DNA of 64,000 bases from Cryobacterium zongtaii (GCF_002909375.1 NZ_PPXD01000020.1:62001-126000); one strand, 5' to 3'. Positions 17,816 through 27,454 are shown, counted from the stretch's first letter. The notes: a model not told the origin generated them from the sequence alone. Numbers and translations are program-made.

Positions 17816-18988
17816 ATGCTGTCCCCCCAGTCCCACCCCCTCATCGAAGCAACGCTCCCCCTGGTCGGCGAACGGCTGCCCGCCATCGCCACCGGGTTCT
17901 ATGCCCGAATGTTCACCGCGCATCCCGAACTCTTCGACGGCTTGTTCAGCCGCTCGAATCAGAAGAGCGGTGTGCAGCAGCAGGCCCTCGCGGGCAGCAT
18001 CGCCGCGTTCGCCGCGCATCTCGTGAAGGACCCCACCAGTGCGCCGGAGATCATGCTCTCCCGCATCGCGCACAAGCACGTCTCCCTCGGCATCCTGCCC
18101 GAGCAGTATGACGTGGTCTACACCTACCTCTTCGAGTCCATCGCCGCCGAGCTCAGCGACGTCATCACGGCCGAGATCGCGGATGCCTGGACCGAGGTCT
18201 ACTGGCTGATGGCGCACGCCCTGATCAAACAGGAGACCGGCCTGTACGCCGCCGCGGCCAGTGACAAGCCGCTGGCGCCGTGGACGGTCACACACCGGGA
18301 GCCCGCCGGCAGCGACGCCGTGACGTTCACGCTCGTGCCATCCGATGACACCCCGGCGTCCGCCTCCCGGCCCGGCCAGTACGTGGGGGTCACGGTGCGG
18401 ATGCCCGACGGGATCCGCCAGGTGCGCCAGTACTCGCTCTCGGCCGGCACCGGCACCACGACCCGGGTGTTCACGGTGAAGCTGGACAACGACGGGGAGG
18501 TCTCCCCCGTCCTGCACCGTGACGTGCGAGTCGGCGACCAGCTGACCCTCTCCAACCCGTGCGGCGACATCACCCTGAGCACGGGCAACGGCCCCCTGGT
18601 GCTGGCGTCGGCCGGCATCGGCTGCACCCCGCTGGCGTCGATCCTGCGCTCGCTGGTGGAGACCGGGTCGGACCGGAAGGTGCTGGTGCTGCACGCCGAG
18701 AGCACCATCGAACGCTGGGCTCTGCGCGAACAGATGCGCGCCGACGTCGCCATCCTGGAAACGGCCGAGCTCGAGCTCTGGCTCGAAGCGCCGAGCGCCC
18801 TGGACACCGCTCACGACGGCTTCATGTCGCTGGATTCGGTGACCATCCCGGACGACGCCTCGGTCTACCTGTGCGGCCCGCTGCCGTTCATGCGGGCGAT
18901 ACGCGCCCAGGCACTGGCGTCCGGGGTCCCGGCCGCCCGCATCCACTACGAGGTCTTCGGCCCCGACCTCTGGCTCGCGAGCGCCTAG
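17816..18988 (+). CDS. hmp: Flavohemoglobin / nitric oxide dioxygenase
   Basis: 390 residues in three domains. The globin (about 1-135) has distal FYARMF and a proximal His in RIAHKHVSLGI. The FAD barrel (about 150-245) has RQYSLSA. The NAD domain (about 255-390) has ASAGIGCTPLASIL and YLCGPLPFMRAIRAQ. The enzyme turns NO and oxygen into nitrate with NAD(P)H. AGGAG lies 6 nt before the ATG. It ends 4 nt into the convergent phosphatase gene. Confidence 0.94.
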   Translation: MLSPQSHPLIEATLPLVGERLPAIATGFYARMFTAHPELFDGLFSRSNQKSGVQQQALAGSIAAFAAHLVKDPTSAPEIMLSRIAHKHVSLGILPEQYDVVYTYLFESIAAELSDVITAEIADAWTEVYWLMAHALIKQETGLYAAAASDKPLAPWTVTHREPAGSDAVTFTLVPSDDTPASASRPGQYVGVTVRMPDGIRQVRQYSLSAGTGTTTRVFTVKLDNDGEVSPVLHRDVRVGDQLTLSNPCGDITLSTGNGPLVLASAGIGCTPLASILRSLVETGSDRKVLVLHAESTIERWALREQMRADVAILETAELELWLEAPSALDTAHDGFMSLDSVTIPDDASVYLCGPLPFMRAIRAQALASGVPAARIHYEVFGPDLWLASA

Positions 18989-20658
18989 CCACCGTTGTGC
19001 CGGCGCGGCGCCATGGTGAGGGCAGCAATCTCCTTCACCCGGGGCCGCGCCCGGCCGTCTCCCCGAACGACGCCCGTGATCCAGCGGAACCGCAGCCCCG
19101 CCGGCGTCGCGGAGACGCTGGCGAGGCAGTTCTCGAACCACGGTCCCCGGATCCCCCGCCACCGAAGCGGCGACACGGGCACCCCGGCCGACCGGGCAAG
19201 CATCTCACTGGGCCGGTTCGCGATGGCGTAGGACAGCACGGCCGAGAACGACCGGAGTGGCAGGGCCAACGGGTTGCGGATCGGCGAACAGACGGCCTGG
19301 ATGATGCGGCTGCCCGAGCTGCGCTCCACCTCGGCGACATAGAAGTAGTGCACGTCGCCGGAGAGGAACGTGATGGTGTCGGGGGCCGGGCCACGTTTGC
19401 CGTCGGCCAGGTCGGTGGCCATCTGCGCCACCCGGCGAAAGCTCGACTGGAAGGCCGCCCAGTGTTCGAGGTCGAGGGCCTGGCGGAGCTTCTCGCTGAC
19501 GGCGGCCATCGGAGCACCCCAGGCGCCCTCGGCGGTCGCCTCGTTCCAGGCCTCCAGATGGTGCAGCCCCGTCGGCAGCAGGAAGGGCAACGACGTGCCC
19601 ACCAGCAGATGGCGGAACCCGCCGCGCATCCGCTCGTCTAGCCAGCCGGATTCGTCGTCGTCGATCAGGGCCCGGTCTGCGGGGTCGAGCCGCCGCGCAA
19701 TGCGGGAATCGATCACGATCAGGCGGCTGTCGCCGTAGTCCCGGCAGTAGCTCCAGCGATAGCAGGCCGGCTCGGCGGCGGCGCGCTCGACAAAAGCGTC
19801 GAGCCTCTCACTGAGGTCGAGCTCGGCGTCGCCGTCGTGGCTGGCGAGGAACCGCCAGATCTCGTCGACCTCCCGGTCGGCGGGCGACAGGTTGCCCAGG
19901 TGCTGGTACACCCAATACGAGGCCAGCCCGGAAACCAGCCTCCCGTGCCACCAGGAGGTCTGTTCCATCTCGCGCTTCCAACTGAGCGACGCGTTCCAGT
20001 CGTCGCGGATATCGTGGTCGTCGAAGATCATCGCTGTGGGCACCGTCGACAGCAGCCACCGGTTCGCCGGGTCGGACCAGGCCAGGCCGTAGAGGTGCGC
20101 GTACTCCTCGAAGTCGGCCAGCTCCTCGCCAGGCGGCTCGGTGAGGTCTCGCCGGGCGCGGATGAACTCCTGCATCTGCTCGCTCGTGGTGTCGGCGTAG
20201 ACCTGGTCGCCCAGGAAGAGCACGAGGTCGGGCCAGGAGAATTGGCCGGGCAGCGCGGCCATCTGCAGCGCGTAGCTGCGAAGGGCATCCACACCGTGGC
20301 TGCGATTGCCTTTCTCGTCGTGCGGCACGCTGGTGCGGCAGGAGCCGAATGCCAGCTTCAGGGGCGCGCCTGGCGTGAGCGTGCTGATGACGGATGCAGG
20401 AAAACGTGATGGCAACGGCGGCCAGACCTGCACGCCGTCGATGTCGACCGCATATGGAGAGGTTGTGCCCGGTGCCAGGTCGTCGACCTGCACCAGAGCG
20501 TAGTGATGCCCGTGCACAGCGAAGGTTCGCGCCGACCACATCCTGGCATCGGCCCGCACCGTGACCTGCCCGGCCCGCGCGGTCTCGACCCACACACTGG
20601 CGGAGTCGGTATCGACGTAGCGCAGCATCGGACCGAGGATCAGCGCCGAGGTCGTCAT
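18985..20658 (-). CDS. PhoD-like alkaline phosphatase/phosphodiesterase
   Basis: 557 residues without a signal peptide. A short fibronectin-like N-terminal strand domain (GPMLRYVDTDSASVWVETA) precedes a metallophosphatase core with FGSCR near residue 105, the metal motifs LFLGDQVYAD and IFDDHDIRDDWN, and the late metal ligand GDVHYFYVAEV. PhoD enzymes use Ca/Fe to cleave phosphodiesters. Absence of an obvious Tat signal suggests a cytoplasmic substrate. It is the last gene of the padR operon, with its ATG overlapping the SRPBCC stop by 4 nt. Confidence 0.88.
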   Translation of the reverse strand: MTTSALILGPMLRYVDTDSASVWVETARAGQVTVRADARMWSARTFAVHGHHYALVQVDDLAPGTTSPYAVDIDGVQVWPPLPSRFPASVISTLTPGAPLKLAFGSCRTSVPHDEKGNRSHGVDALRSYALQMAALPGQFSWPDLVLFLGDQVYADTTSEQMQEFIRARRDLTEPPGEELADFEEYAHLYGLAWSDPANRWLLSTVPTAMIFDDHDIRDDWNASLSWKREMEQTSWWHGRLVSGLASYWVYQHLGNLSPADREVDEIWRFLASHDGDAELDLSERLDAFVERAAAEPACYRWSYCRDYGDSRLIVIDSRIARRLDPADRALIDDDESGWLDERMRGGFRHLLVGTSLPFLLPTGLHHLEAWNEATAEGAWGAPMAAVSEKLRQALDLEHWAAFQSSFRRVAQMATDLADGKRGPAPDTITFLSGDVHYFYVAEVERSSGSRIIQAVCSPIRNPLALPLRSFSAVLSYAIANRPSEMLARSAGVPVSPLRWRGIRGPWFENCLASVSATPAGLRFRWITGVVRGDGRARPRVKEIAALTMAPRRHNGG

Positions 20659-21233
20659 GGCAGAGGCGTAAATCGCCGAGTGTAGCTCTCGGCCAGAGCG
20701 GTGAAGAAGGCCGATCGCGCCGGGTAGTAGTCCGCGAACGCGGGCGCGGTGCGGGGCCCTGCAGCCGCCTGCACAGCCGTACCCCGCACAGCCGCAGCGA
20801 AGAGGTCCAAGTAGTACTCCCAGCCCGGCCCGATCTCACCCAAGCTGTCCACCCCACTGAGATGGTGGATCAGGCTCAGGCGGGTCGACCCGGCCTTCTC
20901 GGCGAGGACCAGTTCCAGCCGCCAGTCACCCTGGTCCTCGAGCATCGACAGGGCCAGGCGGGTGGGCCGCTCGCACGCATCGACGCGCATCGGTAACCAC
21001 GGTTCGCCGTCTTCGAAGCGCATCTGCACGCGGATGGTGTGGCCTGCGGCACCCTTCCCCTCCCAGGGGCCGTACCACTCCGTCGTTCGGGCGGGGTCGG
21101 TCAGGGTCGCCCAGACGCCATCGATGTCGACCGCGAAGCTGCGGCTCAAGACGAGATCCGGGCCGCTGTCCCCGCGCACCAAACGCGGATCGTCCGGGCC
21201 CGCCTGCGCCCTGTCCACGTCGTCGGTTGTCAT
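20655..21233 (-). CDS. SRPBCC/AHSA1-like domain protein
   Basis: 192 residues of the Bet v1/START-like fold. An opening LVLSRSFAVDIDGVWATLTDPARTTEWYGP is the classic AHSA1 start, followed by a strand-rich body and the helix GWEYYLDLFAAAVRG. A C-terminal extension (about 150-192) is less typical. These proteins bind hydrophobic ligands; the ligand is unknown. It sits 19 nt after the PadR gene and overlaps the phosphatase by 4 nt, a common regulator-SRPBCC arrangement. Confidence 0.88.
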   Translation of the reverse strand: MTTDDVDRAQAGPDDPRLVRGDSGPDLVLSRSFAVDIDGVWATLTDPARTTEWYGPWEGKGAAGHTIRVQMRFEDGEPWLPMRVDACERPTRLALSMLEDQGDWRLELVLAEKAGSTRLSLIHHLSGVDSLGEIGPGWEYYLDLFAAAVRGTAVQAAAGPRTAPAFADYYPARSAFFTALAESYTRRFTPLP

Positions 21234-21252
21234 GTCGTCAGGCCTTCCTCAT

Positions 21253-21894
21253 TCAGTCGGCGAGGATCAGGTACAGCGCGCGGCGCACCTCATCGAGCTT
21301 CTCGGTGGCGGCGGCACGCTGGGTGTCGGTCGCCGAGGAGCGGAACTGGTGCACAACACCGAAGAGCTTGCCGACGCTCTCGTGGAAGGCGGCGTCGGAA
21401 TCCGACTGCCCGGGGGTGGCCTCCCACGCCTTCTTGAGGTCGTCGGCGTGTTCGGCCAGGTAGGCCCGGCCGGCTTCAGTGAGCTCATAGTCCGTGCGGC
21501 GCTCGGTGCCGGTCGGTGAGATGAGCTCCTCGTCGACGAGCTGCTGGAGGGTCGGGTAGATGGAGCCTGGGCTGGGGCGCCAGGCGCCGCCGGTCTTCTC
21601 CTCGATGGCCCTGATGAGCCCGTAGCCGTTGGAGGGACCGTCGGCCAGCAGCGAGAGGATCGCGGAGCGGACGTCGCCCTTGTTGGCGCGACGTGAGCCA
21701 CGGGGACCGCCGGGGCCGAAACCCGGGCCGAAACCGCCGAAGCCGGGCCCGCCGGGCCCGAATCCCCGGCCGAAACCACGACCGTGGCCCTGGGGCGAGT
21801 CGTGGTGGGCGCGGCTCATCCCCGGGCCGCAATCAGGGGCACCGAACTCGGGGCTGCCGGACTCCGGCTGGTGGTTGTGGTGAAAGCGCTTCAT
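21253..21894 (-). CDS. PadR family transcriptional regulator
   Basis: 213 residues. The first 75 form a His/Gly/Phe-rich, low-complexity head (GRGFGRGFGPGGPGFGG). The PadR winged helix follows (ANKGDVRSAILSLLADGPSNGYGLI through SPGSIYPTLQQLVDEELI), then the C-terminal dimerisation helices. Glycine-rich heads of this kind are frequent in actinobacterial PadR proteins, but their role is unclear. It probably represses its own operon through the palindrome 68 nt upstream. Confidence 0.92.
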   Translation of the reverse strand: MKRFHHNHQPESGSPEFGAPDCGPGMSRAHHDSPQGHGRGFGRGFGPGGPGFGGFGPGFGPGGPRGSRRANKGDVRSAILSLLADGPSNGYGLIRAIEEKTGGAWRPSPGSIYPTLQQLVDEELISPTGTERRTDYELTEAGRAYLAEHADDLKKAWEATPGQSDSDAAFHESVGKLFGVVHQFRSSATDTQRAAATEKLDEVRRALYLILAD

Positions 21895-21961
21895 GATCGT
21901 TTTCGTCCTTTCGCGAGGTCGTGCTTCGCGGGTGTCGCGAGCACGCGTCGCGGAACTTCCA

Positions 21962-21991
21962 CGACACTCAACGATATATCGCTGAGTGTCG
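21962..21991. promoter_or_regulatory. 30-bp near-perfect palindrome, likely PadR operator
   Basis: CGACACTCA at the left end, a CGATATATCG core and TGAGTGTCG at the right end; only one base pair of the 15 is mismatched. An AT-rich core with flanking arms is typical of autoregulated PadR operators. It is the only strong dyad upstream of the PadR gene. Confidence 0.65.
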
Positions 21992-22013
21992 CGGAATCAA
22001 GGAACTCAGCGGA

Positions 22014-22172
22014 TCAACGGTCGCGCCTGTCGTCGCGCCGGTCATCCCGACGATCGCCGCGGCGGCGTACTCCGTGGGCGACGACGGCCGCCGTTCCCAC
22101 TGTGGCTGCGGTGCGGGCCACGGGTGCCCCGATCACCCCTGGGCGACCGACCCGTCTGCGTGCGAGTGGCAT
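22014..22172 (-). CDS. Small basic protein paired with DUF6325
   Basis: 52 residues. It opens MPLARRRVGRPGVIGAPVAR, then has an Ala/Thr/Val hydrophobic stretch (TAATVGTAAVVAHGV) and ends in a repeated RRDD tail. Short proteins of this form directly follow DUF6325 genes in many actinobacteria; their function is unknown. Its ATG begins 1 nt after the DUF6325 stop, so translation is probably coupled. It may be a single-pass membrane peptide. Confidence 0.7.
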   Translation of the reverse strand: MPLARRRVGRPGVIGAPVARTAATVGTAAVVAHGVRRRGDRRDDRRDDRRDR

Positions 22173-22173
22173 G

Positions 22174-22620
22174 TCAGGCTCCTTCCGTGTCATCGGCTTC
22201 AATGGCGGCGAGCAGAGCCTGCACCGGAATGCGCCCGCTGGCCACCAGCTGACCGCCGGCGTGACGCACCGACGCGCCGAACGGGGCGGCCCAGAGGTTC
22301 TCCCAAACCAGGAGCGCCGCGGTGCTGCCTGGCTCAATGGCCTCGGCCGCGGAGATCACGTCCTCCTCGCTGAGGAGGGTGGCCAGTTCTGTTTCGAAGG
22401 CGCGGAGTTCACCGAGTTGGCCGTCCTCGAGATCCGAGAGTTCAGCGATTTCCAGTGCGCCGTCCGCGTCCTTCGTCAGGATCAGCAGGTCCAGGATCTT
22501 CACCAGGCCCCGGTCCACGAGCGACGTGATCTCCGGCGCAATCGACCCGTTGAAGGTGCTGCCCGGAAACTCCACGACGATCCAGTCCACCGGCCCGAGT
22601 TCATCGATGGTGTCAGTCAT
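22174..22620 (-). CDS. DUF6325 family protein
   Basis: 148 residues. Family hallmarks are GPVDWIVVEFPG at the start, EITSLVDRGLVKILDLLILTKDADG and WENLWAAPFGASVRHAGGQL. The protein is acidic and probably cytoplasmic. Function is unknown, though relatives are found with stress and membrane genes. The start is ATG 22620 with GGAG upstream; an in-frame ATG at 22632 is also possible. It is coupled to the 52-residue gene downstream. Confidence 0.82.
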   Translation of the reverse strand: MTDTIDELGPVDWIVVEFPGSTFNGSIAPEITSLVDRGLVKILDLLILTKDADGALEIAELSDLEDGQLGELRAFETELATLLSEEDVISAAEAIEPGSTAALLVWENLWAAPFGASVRHAGGQLVASGRIPVQALLAAIEADDTEGA

Positions 22621-22764
22621 AACCCACTCCATTTCGCTTGGATGATGCGAACGATGAGCACAGCCGGGCAAGGAACCGGTGTGCGCCGTCGTCTCCGGCT
22701 GCCGGAGGTGTCAGTGTCCAGCCCTCCGGCAGCGCTCGCGTCACCCGCGATGGGTGAAGGTGGG

Positions 22765-24453
22765 TCAGAGGGTGGGCAGCACCTGCTCGCGCACCTTGCG
22801 GCGCAGCACCTTGCCGAGCATCGTGCGCGGGGTGTCGGTGATCTGCACGATCCGGCGGGGAATCTTGTATGCGGCCAGGTGCTCTCGGCAGTGGTCCTGC
22901 AGGGCCTTTTCGTCCAGCGTCGCGCCGGGTTCGAGCTCGACCGCGGCGACGACCATTTCACCGCCACGTTCCAGCGGCTTGCCGAACACGGCGGCATCCG
23001 TCACCGACGCGTGCAAGCGCAGTACAGTCTCTACCTCGGTGGGCGCCACGTTGAAGCCGCCGGTGATGATCAGGTCCTTGGCCCGGTCGACGATGGTGGA
23101 GAACCCGTCTTCGTCCACGGTCACGATGTCCCCGGTCCGCAGCCAGCCGTCCGGCGTCAGGGTCTTGGCGGTCTCCTCAGGGTTGTTCCAGTAGCCCTTG
23201 AACACCTGCGGACCCTTGAGCAGCAACTCTCCGGGCTGGCCCTGCTCCACCTCAACGGTCGGGTCATCGGGGTCGGTGACCTTCATCAGGGTCGAGGAGA
23301 ACGGGATGCCGACGGTACCGGGGCGGCGGGTCGGGTGGAACGGGTTGCCCATCGCCACCGGCGATGCCTCGGTCATGCCGAAGCCCTCCACCAGCAGTCC
23401 GCCCGACACCGATTCCCACAGCTCCACGACATGGTCGGGCAGGTTCATCGCTCCCGAGATGCAGAAGCGGCAGGAGCGCAGCGAGATGCCACGTTCCTTC
23501 GCGGCGAGCGCGGTGCGCTCGTAGATCGGCGGCACCGCGCAGTACACAGTTGCGGGGGTCTTCTTCATGGTGTCGAGCACGGTCTTCGGATCGAACTTGG
23601 GGAACAACACGATCAGGGCCTGCTTGTGGATGCCGTAGGTCAGATACAACGTGAGGCCGAACGAGTGGAACATCGGCAGGATCGCGTAGAAGACCTCCTT
23701 GCGGTACTCGGCGCCGTGCATCCAGGCCTCGCCCTGCAGCGCGTTGCAGTGCAGGTTGTAGTGGGTCAGCATCGCACCCTTGGGGCGACCGGTGGTGCCG
23801 GAGGTGTACTGGATGGCCGCCAGGTCGTGCAGCGCCGGACGGGGGTGGGTCGGGTCGATGCGGCCGTGGCTGAACAGGTCCTTCCACGGGGTCGTACCGG
23901 CCGCCGAGCCCGTGAGAGCCGCCCGGGACTCGCGCAGACTCTTCACGGGAAGGTAGAGGGCCAGCCGTTTCACGGTGGGGAAAGCCTGCAGCAGGTTGAC
24001 CGAGACGATGTGATCGATCTCGATGTCGGCCGGGAACGCGCGCACTGTCGGGGCGACCTTGTCCCAGGCGATCACGATGCGGGCCTGGTGGTCTTCGAAT
24101 TGGTGCCGCAGCTCCGGTGACGTATAGAGCGGGTTGTGTTCCACGACCACGCCGCCCAGGCGCAGGACGGCGTAGAACGCCACGACGTGCTGCGGGCAGT
24201 TCGGCAGGATCAGCGCGACCCTGTCGCCGGCCCGCACCCCGAGCAGGCGCAGACCCTCGGCAGCCTTGTCGATCTGGGCGCCGAGTTCCGCGTAACTGGT
24301 GCGGCGTCCGAAGAACTCGAGCGCCGGATGGTCGCCGGCCTCCGCGACCGCGTGCTCGAGCATCTCCACGAGCGAGGTGGTGGGGTAATCGATCTCGGCG
24401 GGCACGCCCGGCTGATAGTGCTTAACCCAGGGCTGTTGCTCAGTAGTGGCCAT
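22765..24453 (-). CDS. Long-chain fatty-acid-CoA ligase
   Basis: 562-residue adenylate-forming enzyme. The AMP/phosphate loop is YTSGTTGRPKG near residue 215. The motifs GFGMTEASP (about 360), GWLRTGDI and ITGGFNVAPTEVE follow in order, and the C-terminal catalytic Lys is in TMLGKVLRRKVRE. It activates fatty acids to acyl-CoA through an acyl-adenylate, for lipid synthesis or beta-oxidation. It stands alone, with the divergent hydrolase 189 nt away. Confidence 0.94.
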   Translation of the reverse strand: MATTEQQPWVKHYQPGVPAEIDYPTTSLVEMLEHAVAEAGDHPALEFFGRRTSYAELGAQIDKAAEGLRLLGVRAGDRVALILPNCPQHVVAFYAVLRLGGVVVEHNPLYTSPELRHQFEDHQARIVIAWDKVAPTVRAFPADIEIDHIVSVNLLQAFPTVKRLALYLPVKSLRESRAALTGSAAGTTPWKDLFSHGRIDPTHPRPALHDLAAIQYTSGTTGRPKGAMLTHYNLHCNALQGEAWMHGAEYRKEVFYAILPMFHSFGLTLYLTYGIHKQALIVLFPKFDPKTVLDTMKKTPATVYCAVPPIYERTALAAKERGISLRSCRFCISGAMNLPDHVVELWESVSGGLLVEGFGMTEASPVAMGNPFHPTRRPGTVGIPFSSTLMKVTDPDDPTVEVEQGQPGELLLKGPQVFKGYWNNPEETAKTLTPDGWLRTGDIVTVDEDGFSTIVDRAKDLIITGGFNVAPTEVETVLRLHASVTDAAVFGKPLERGGEMVVAAVELEPGATLDEKALQDHCREHLAAYKIPRRIVQITDTPRTMLGKVLRRKVREQVLPTL

Positions 24454-24642
24454 GCAGACATCCTCCCGCGATCCGCTTCAGAGGTGTGGGCACAACACGG
24501 CCCAAGGCTGAGCACGTCCGTGCAGACCCGACAGATATTCCGGCGCCAGCGGTTGACCGCCGCCCTCACCCGGTGGCACGGTGTGAGCGAGCAGCGGCGC
24601 GGTCAGTGACAGCGGACCCGTCGAGACATCGAAGGAGACACC

Positions 24643-25467
24643 ATGCCCACAGTCAGGTCGCGCGATGGCACCACGATCGCCTTCGACAGTCTCGGTACCG
24701 GGCCCGCCCTCATCCTGGTGGACGGCGCCACCTGCTACCGCGACGCCGGGCCGATGCGCCCTCTGGCCGCCCTGATGGCCGACAGCTTCACCGTGTACGT
24801 CTACGACCGACGCGGCCGCGGCGCCAGCGGCGACACCTTGCCGTTCTCGGTCGACCGGGAGATCGACGACATCGCCGCTTTGATCCGGTCGGCCGGCGGT
24901 CACGCGGCCCTCTTCGGCATGTCCAGTGGCGGCGCCCTGGCCCTCGCGACCGCCGCCCAGCTCGGTGCGGCGGTCAGCGAGCTGGCCGTCTACGAGGTGC
25001 CGGTGAGCATCGACCTGGACCCCGTCGTCACCACCTACTCCCGGAAGCTCGCCGCCGCGCTGGCCGCCGGGCGCCGCGGAGACGCCATGGCCCTCTTCCT
25101 GGCCCGGGTGGGCATGCCCGCCGAGCAGATCGAGGGGATGCGGCAGACGCCGATGTGGGCCGGGTTCGAGGCGATCGCCCCGACGCTCGCCTACGACGAT
25201 GCTGTTCTCGGCGACGGCCTACTCCCCTACGACCGGATCGAAGCCGTCCAGGTCCCCGCGGTGGTGCTCAGCGGCGAATTCGCACCGGAGTTCATCCGCG
25301 AATCGGCCAGGGCCCTCGCCACCGCCCTGCCGAACGGCAGGCACGTGGAACTCCCCGGCCAATCCCACGACGTGGACATCGCCGTTCTCGCCGCCGCACT
25401 GCACGAGAGCCTGAACTCTCAAGCCAGGCGGACCGTCAATGAGCCCGACATGCCGTCGACGACATGA
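24643..25467 (+). CDS. Alpha/beta hydrolase
   Basis: 274 residues. The nucleophile elbow is GMSSGGA (Ser near residue 91) and the oxyanion region is ILVDGATCYRD. The catalytic acid is probably in AVVLSGEFAPEF and the His in PGQSHDVD. It resembles small actinobacterial esterases or haloperoxidase-like hydrolases; the substrate is unknown. AAGGAGA lies 5 nt before the ATG. It is monocistronic. Confidence 0.88.
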   Translation: MPTVRSRDGTTIAFDSLGTGPALILVDGATCYRDAGPMRPLAALMADSFTVYVYDRRGRGASGDTLPFSVDREIDDIAALIRSAGGHAALFGMSSGGALALATAAQLGAAVSELAVYEVPVSIDLDPVVTTYSRKLAAALAAGRRGDAMALFLARVGMPAEQIEGMRQTPMWAGFEAIAPTLAYDDAVLGDGLLPYDRIEAVQVPAVVLSGEFAPEFIRESARALATALPNGRHVELPGQSHDVDIAVLAAALHESLNSQARRTVNEPDMPSTT

Positions 25468-25518
25468 TCACACGGCACGGATTTCTCGCTCCCGAACGGG
25501 GTGAGCACTTCGACCGGC

Positions 25519-25530
25519 TACCGTAGTACT
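25519..25530 (+). promoter_or_regulatory. Leaderless -10 box of the DEAD-box helicase
   Basis: TACCGT followed by 6 nt and ATG. This favours ATG 25531 over the in-frame GTG at 25501, which lies upstream of the box. Confidence 0.5.
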
Positions 25531-27369
25531 ATGACGCCTCCTGATTCAACTGCACCGACCGAGGCAGCCACTGCCCGCCCGACCATCACGTTCTCCGAGC
25601 TTGGGCTCAGTGACTCCGTACTCAAAGCCCTCAAAGACGTAGGCTACGAGACTCCGTCGGCCATCCAGGCTGCCACCATTCCCCCGCTCCTCGACGGCCG
25701 CGACGTCGTCGGACTCGCCCAGACCGGCACCGGCAAGACGGCCGCCTTCGCGTTGCCGATCCTCTCCCGCCTCGACATGTCCCAGAAGAGCCCGCAGGCC
25801 CTGGTGCTCGCCCCCACCCGCGAACTCGCCCTGCAGGTCTGTGAGGCCTTCGAGAAGTACGCCGCCCACATGAAGGGCGTGCACGTGCTGCCCGTCTACG
25901 GCGGACAGGGTTACGGCATCCAGCTGTCGGCGCTGCGCCGGGGCGTTCATGTTGTCGTCGGTACTCCCGGCCGCATCATGGACCACCTCGAAAAGGGCAC
26001 CCTCGACCTCACCCAGCTCAAGTACCTGGTGCTCGACGAGGCCGACGAGATGCTCAAGATGGGCTTCGCCGAAGACGTCGAGACGATCCTCGCCGACACC
26101 CCGGACGACAAGCAGGTGGCCCTGTTCTCCGCCACCATGCCCGCGCAGATCCGTCGCATCTCCAAGCAGTACCTCAATGACCCCGAAGAGATCACGGTCA
26201 AGAACAAGACCACGACCTCGGTCAACACCACCCAGCGTTACCTGCTGGTCTCCTACCCGCAGAAGGTGGACGCGCTCACCCGCATCCTCGAGGTGGAGAA
26301 CTTCGAGGGCATGATCGTCTTCACCCGCACCAAGAACGAGACCGAGACACTCGCCGAGAAGCTGCGTGCACGCGGCTACTCCGCCACCGCCATCAACGGC
26401 GACGTGCCCCAGGTGCAGCGTGAGCGCACCGTGGAGCAGCTCAAGAGCGGCAAGCTGGACATCCTCGTCGCCACGGATGTCGCCGCCCGCGGCCTCGACG
26501 TGGAGCGCATCAGCCACGTCATCAACTACGACATCCCGATCGACACCGAGTCGTACGTCCACCGCATCGGCCGCACCGGCCGCGCCGGCCGCAGCGGCGC
26601 CGCGATCAGCTTCGTCACCCCTCGTGAGCGTCACCTACTCAACGCCATCGAGCGGGCCACCCGCCAGCCGCTCACCCAGATGCAGCTGCCCAGCGTCGAA
26701 GACGTCAACGTCACCAGGCTCGCCCGGTTCGACGACGCGATCACCGCTGCGCTGGAGGAGACCGCTCGCATCGCCGCGTTCCGCGACATCGTGGGCCACT
26801 ACGTGGAGCACCACGACGTGCCCGAGGCCGACGTCGCCGCCGCACTCGCCGTGGTCGCCCAGGGAGAGACCCCGCTGCTGCTCAACGCCGACGACGTGCG
26901 TGCTGCGGCGCGTTTCGACCGGGAGCGCACCGAGCACCGTGACCGCGACCGGCCCGCACGCAACGACCGTCGGGACGACCGGGGCAGCCGCGATGACCGC
27001 GGCAGCCGGGATGACCGCCCGCTGCGCAGCGAACGCCCCGAACGCCGCTCACGCGACAGCAGCCGGGCCATGGCCTCGTACCGCATCGAGGTTGGCAAGC
27101 GTCACAAGGTGGAACCACGCCAGATCGTCGGCGCTCTCGCCAACGAGGGTGGCCTGAGCCGGGAAGACTTCGGCGCGATCCAGATCCTGCCCGAGTACTC
27201 CTTGGTGGACCTGCCCGCCGACCTGACCAGCGATGTGCTGGGCCGCCTATCGGCGACCCGCATCAGCGGCAAGCTCATCGAGATCCACGCCGACAACGGC
27301 GCCTCGGCCGGCCGCAACGACCGGCCGCAGCAGGGCGACCGCTCCGAGCGCCCGCCGCGCCGCTACTAG
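25531..27369 (+). CDS. deaD: DEAD-box RNA helicase, DeaD/CsdA type
   Basis: 612 residues. Motifs in order are TPSAIQ (Q motif), AQTGTGKT, APTRELALQV, DEAD, SAT, the C-terminal RecA domain with VATDVAARGLDV, and HRIGRTGRAGR. An Arg/Asp-rich linker (about 460-510) has repeats of DDRGSR. A DbpA/CsdA-type RNA-binding domain ends it (about 520-600, HKVEPRQIVGALANEGGLS). Such helicases act in ribosome assembly and mRNA unwinding, notably in the cold. A strong hairpin follows the stop. Confidence 0.94.
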   Translation: MTPPDSTAPTEAATARPTITFSELGLSDSVLKALKDVGYETPSAIQAATIPPLLDGRDVVGLAQTGTGKTAAFALPILSRLDMSQKSPQALVLAPTRELALQVCEAFEKYAAHMKGVHVLPVYGGQGYGIQLSALRRGVHVVVGTPGRIMDHLEKGTLDLTQLKYLVLDEADEMLKMGFAEDVETILADTPDDKQVALFSATMPAQIRRISKQYLNDPEEITVKNKTTTSVNTTQRYLLVSYPQKVDALTRILEVENFEGMIVFTRTKNETETLAEKLRARGYSATAINGDVPQVQRERTVEQLKSGKLDILVATDVAARGLDVERISHVINYDIPIDTESYVHRIGRTGRAGRSGAAISFVTPRERHLLNAIERATRQPLTQMQLPSVEDVNVTRLARFDDAITAALEETARIAAFRDIVGHYVEHHDVPEADVAAALAVVAQGETPLLLNADDVRAAARFDRERTEHRDRDRPARNDRRDDRGSRDDRGSRDDRPLRSERPERRSRDSSRAMASYRIEVGKRHKVEPRQIVGALANEGGLSREDFGAIQILPEYSLVDLPADLTSDVLGRLSATRISGKLIEIHADNGASAGRNDRPQQGDRSERPPRRY

Positions 27370-27387
27370 GTCACACCAGCTCACACG

Positions 27388-27454
27388 GGCGGGGATTCTC
27401 CCGACACCCCTCATCCGCTCGCCGGATTGACGGTGTGTCGCGAGAATCCCCGCC
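27388..27454. terminator. Long-arm hairpin terminator after deaD
   Basis: Perfect 13-bp arms GGCGGGGATTCTC and GAGAATCCCCGCC, with inner ACACC/GGTGT pairing, followed by TTT. It separates deaD from the next gene in the same direction. Confidence 0.72.
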
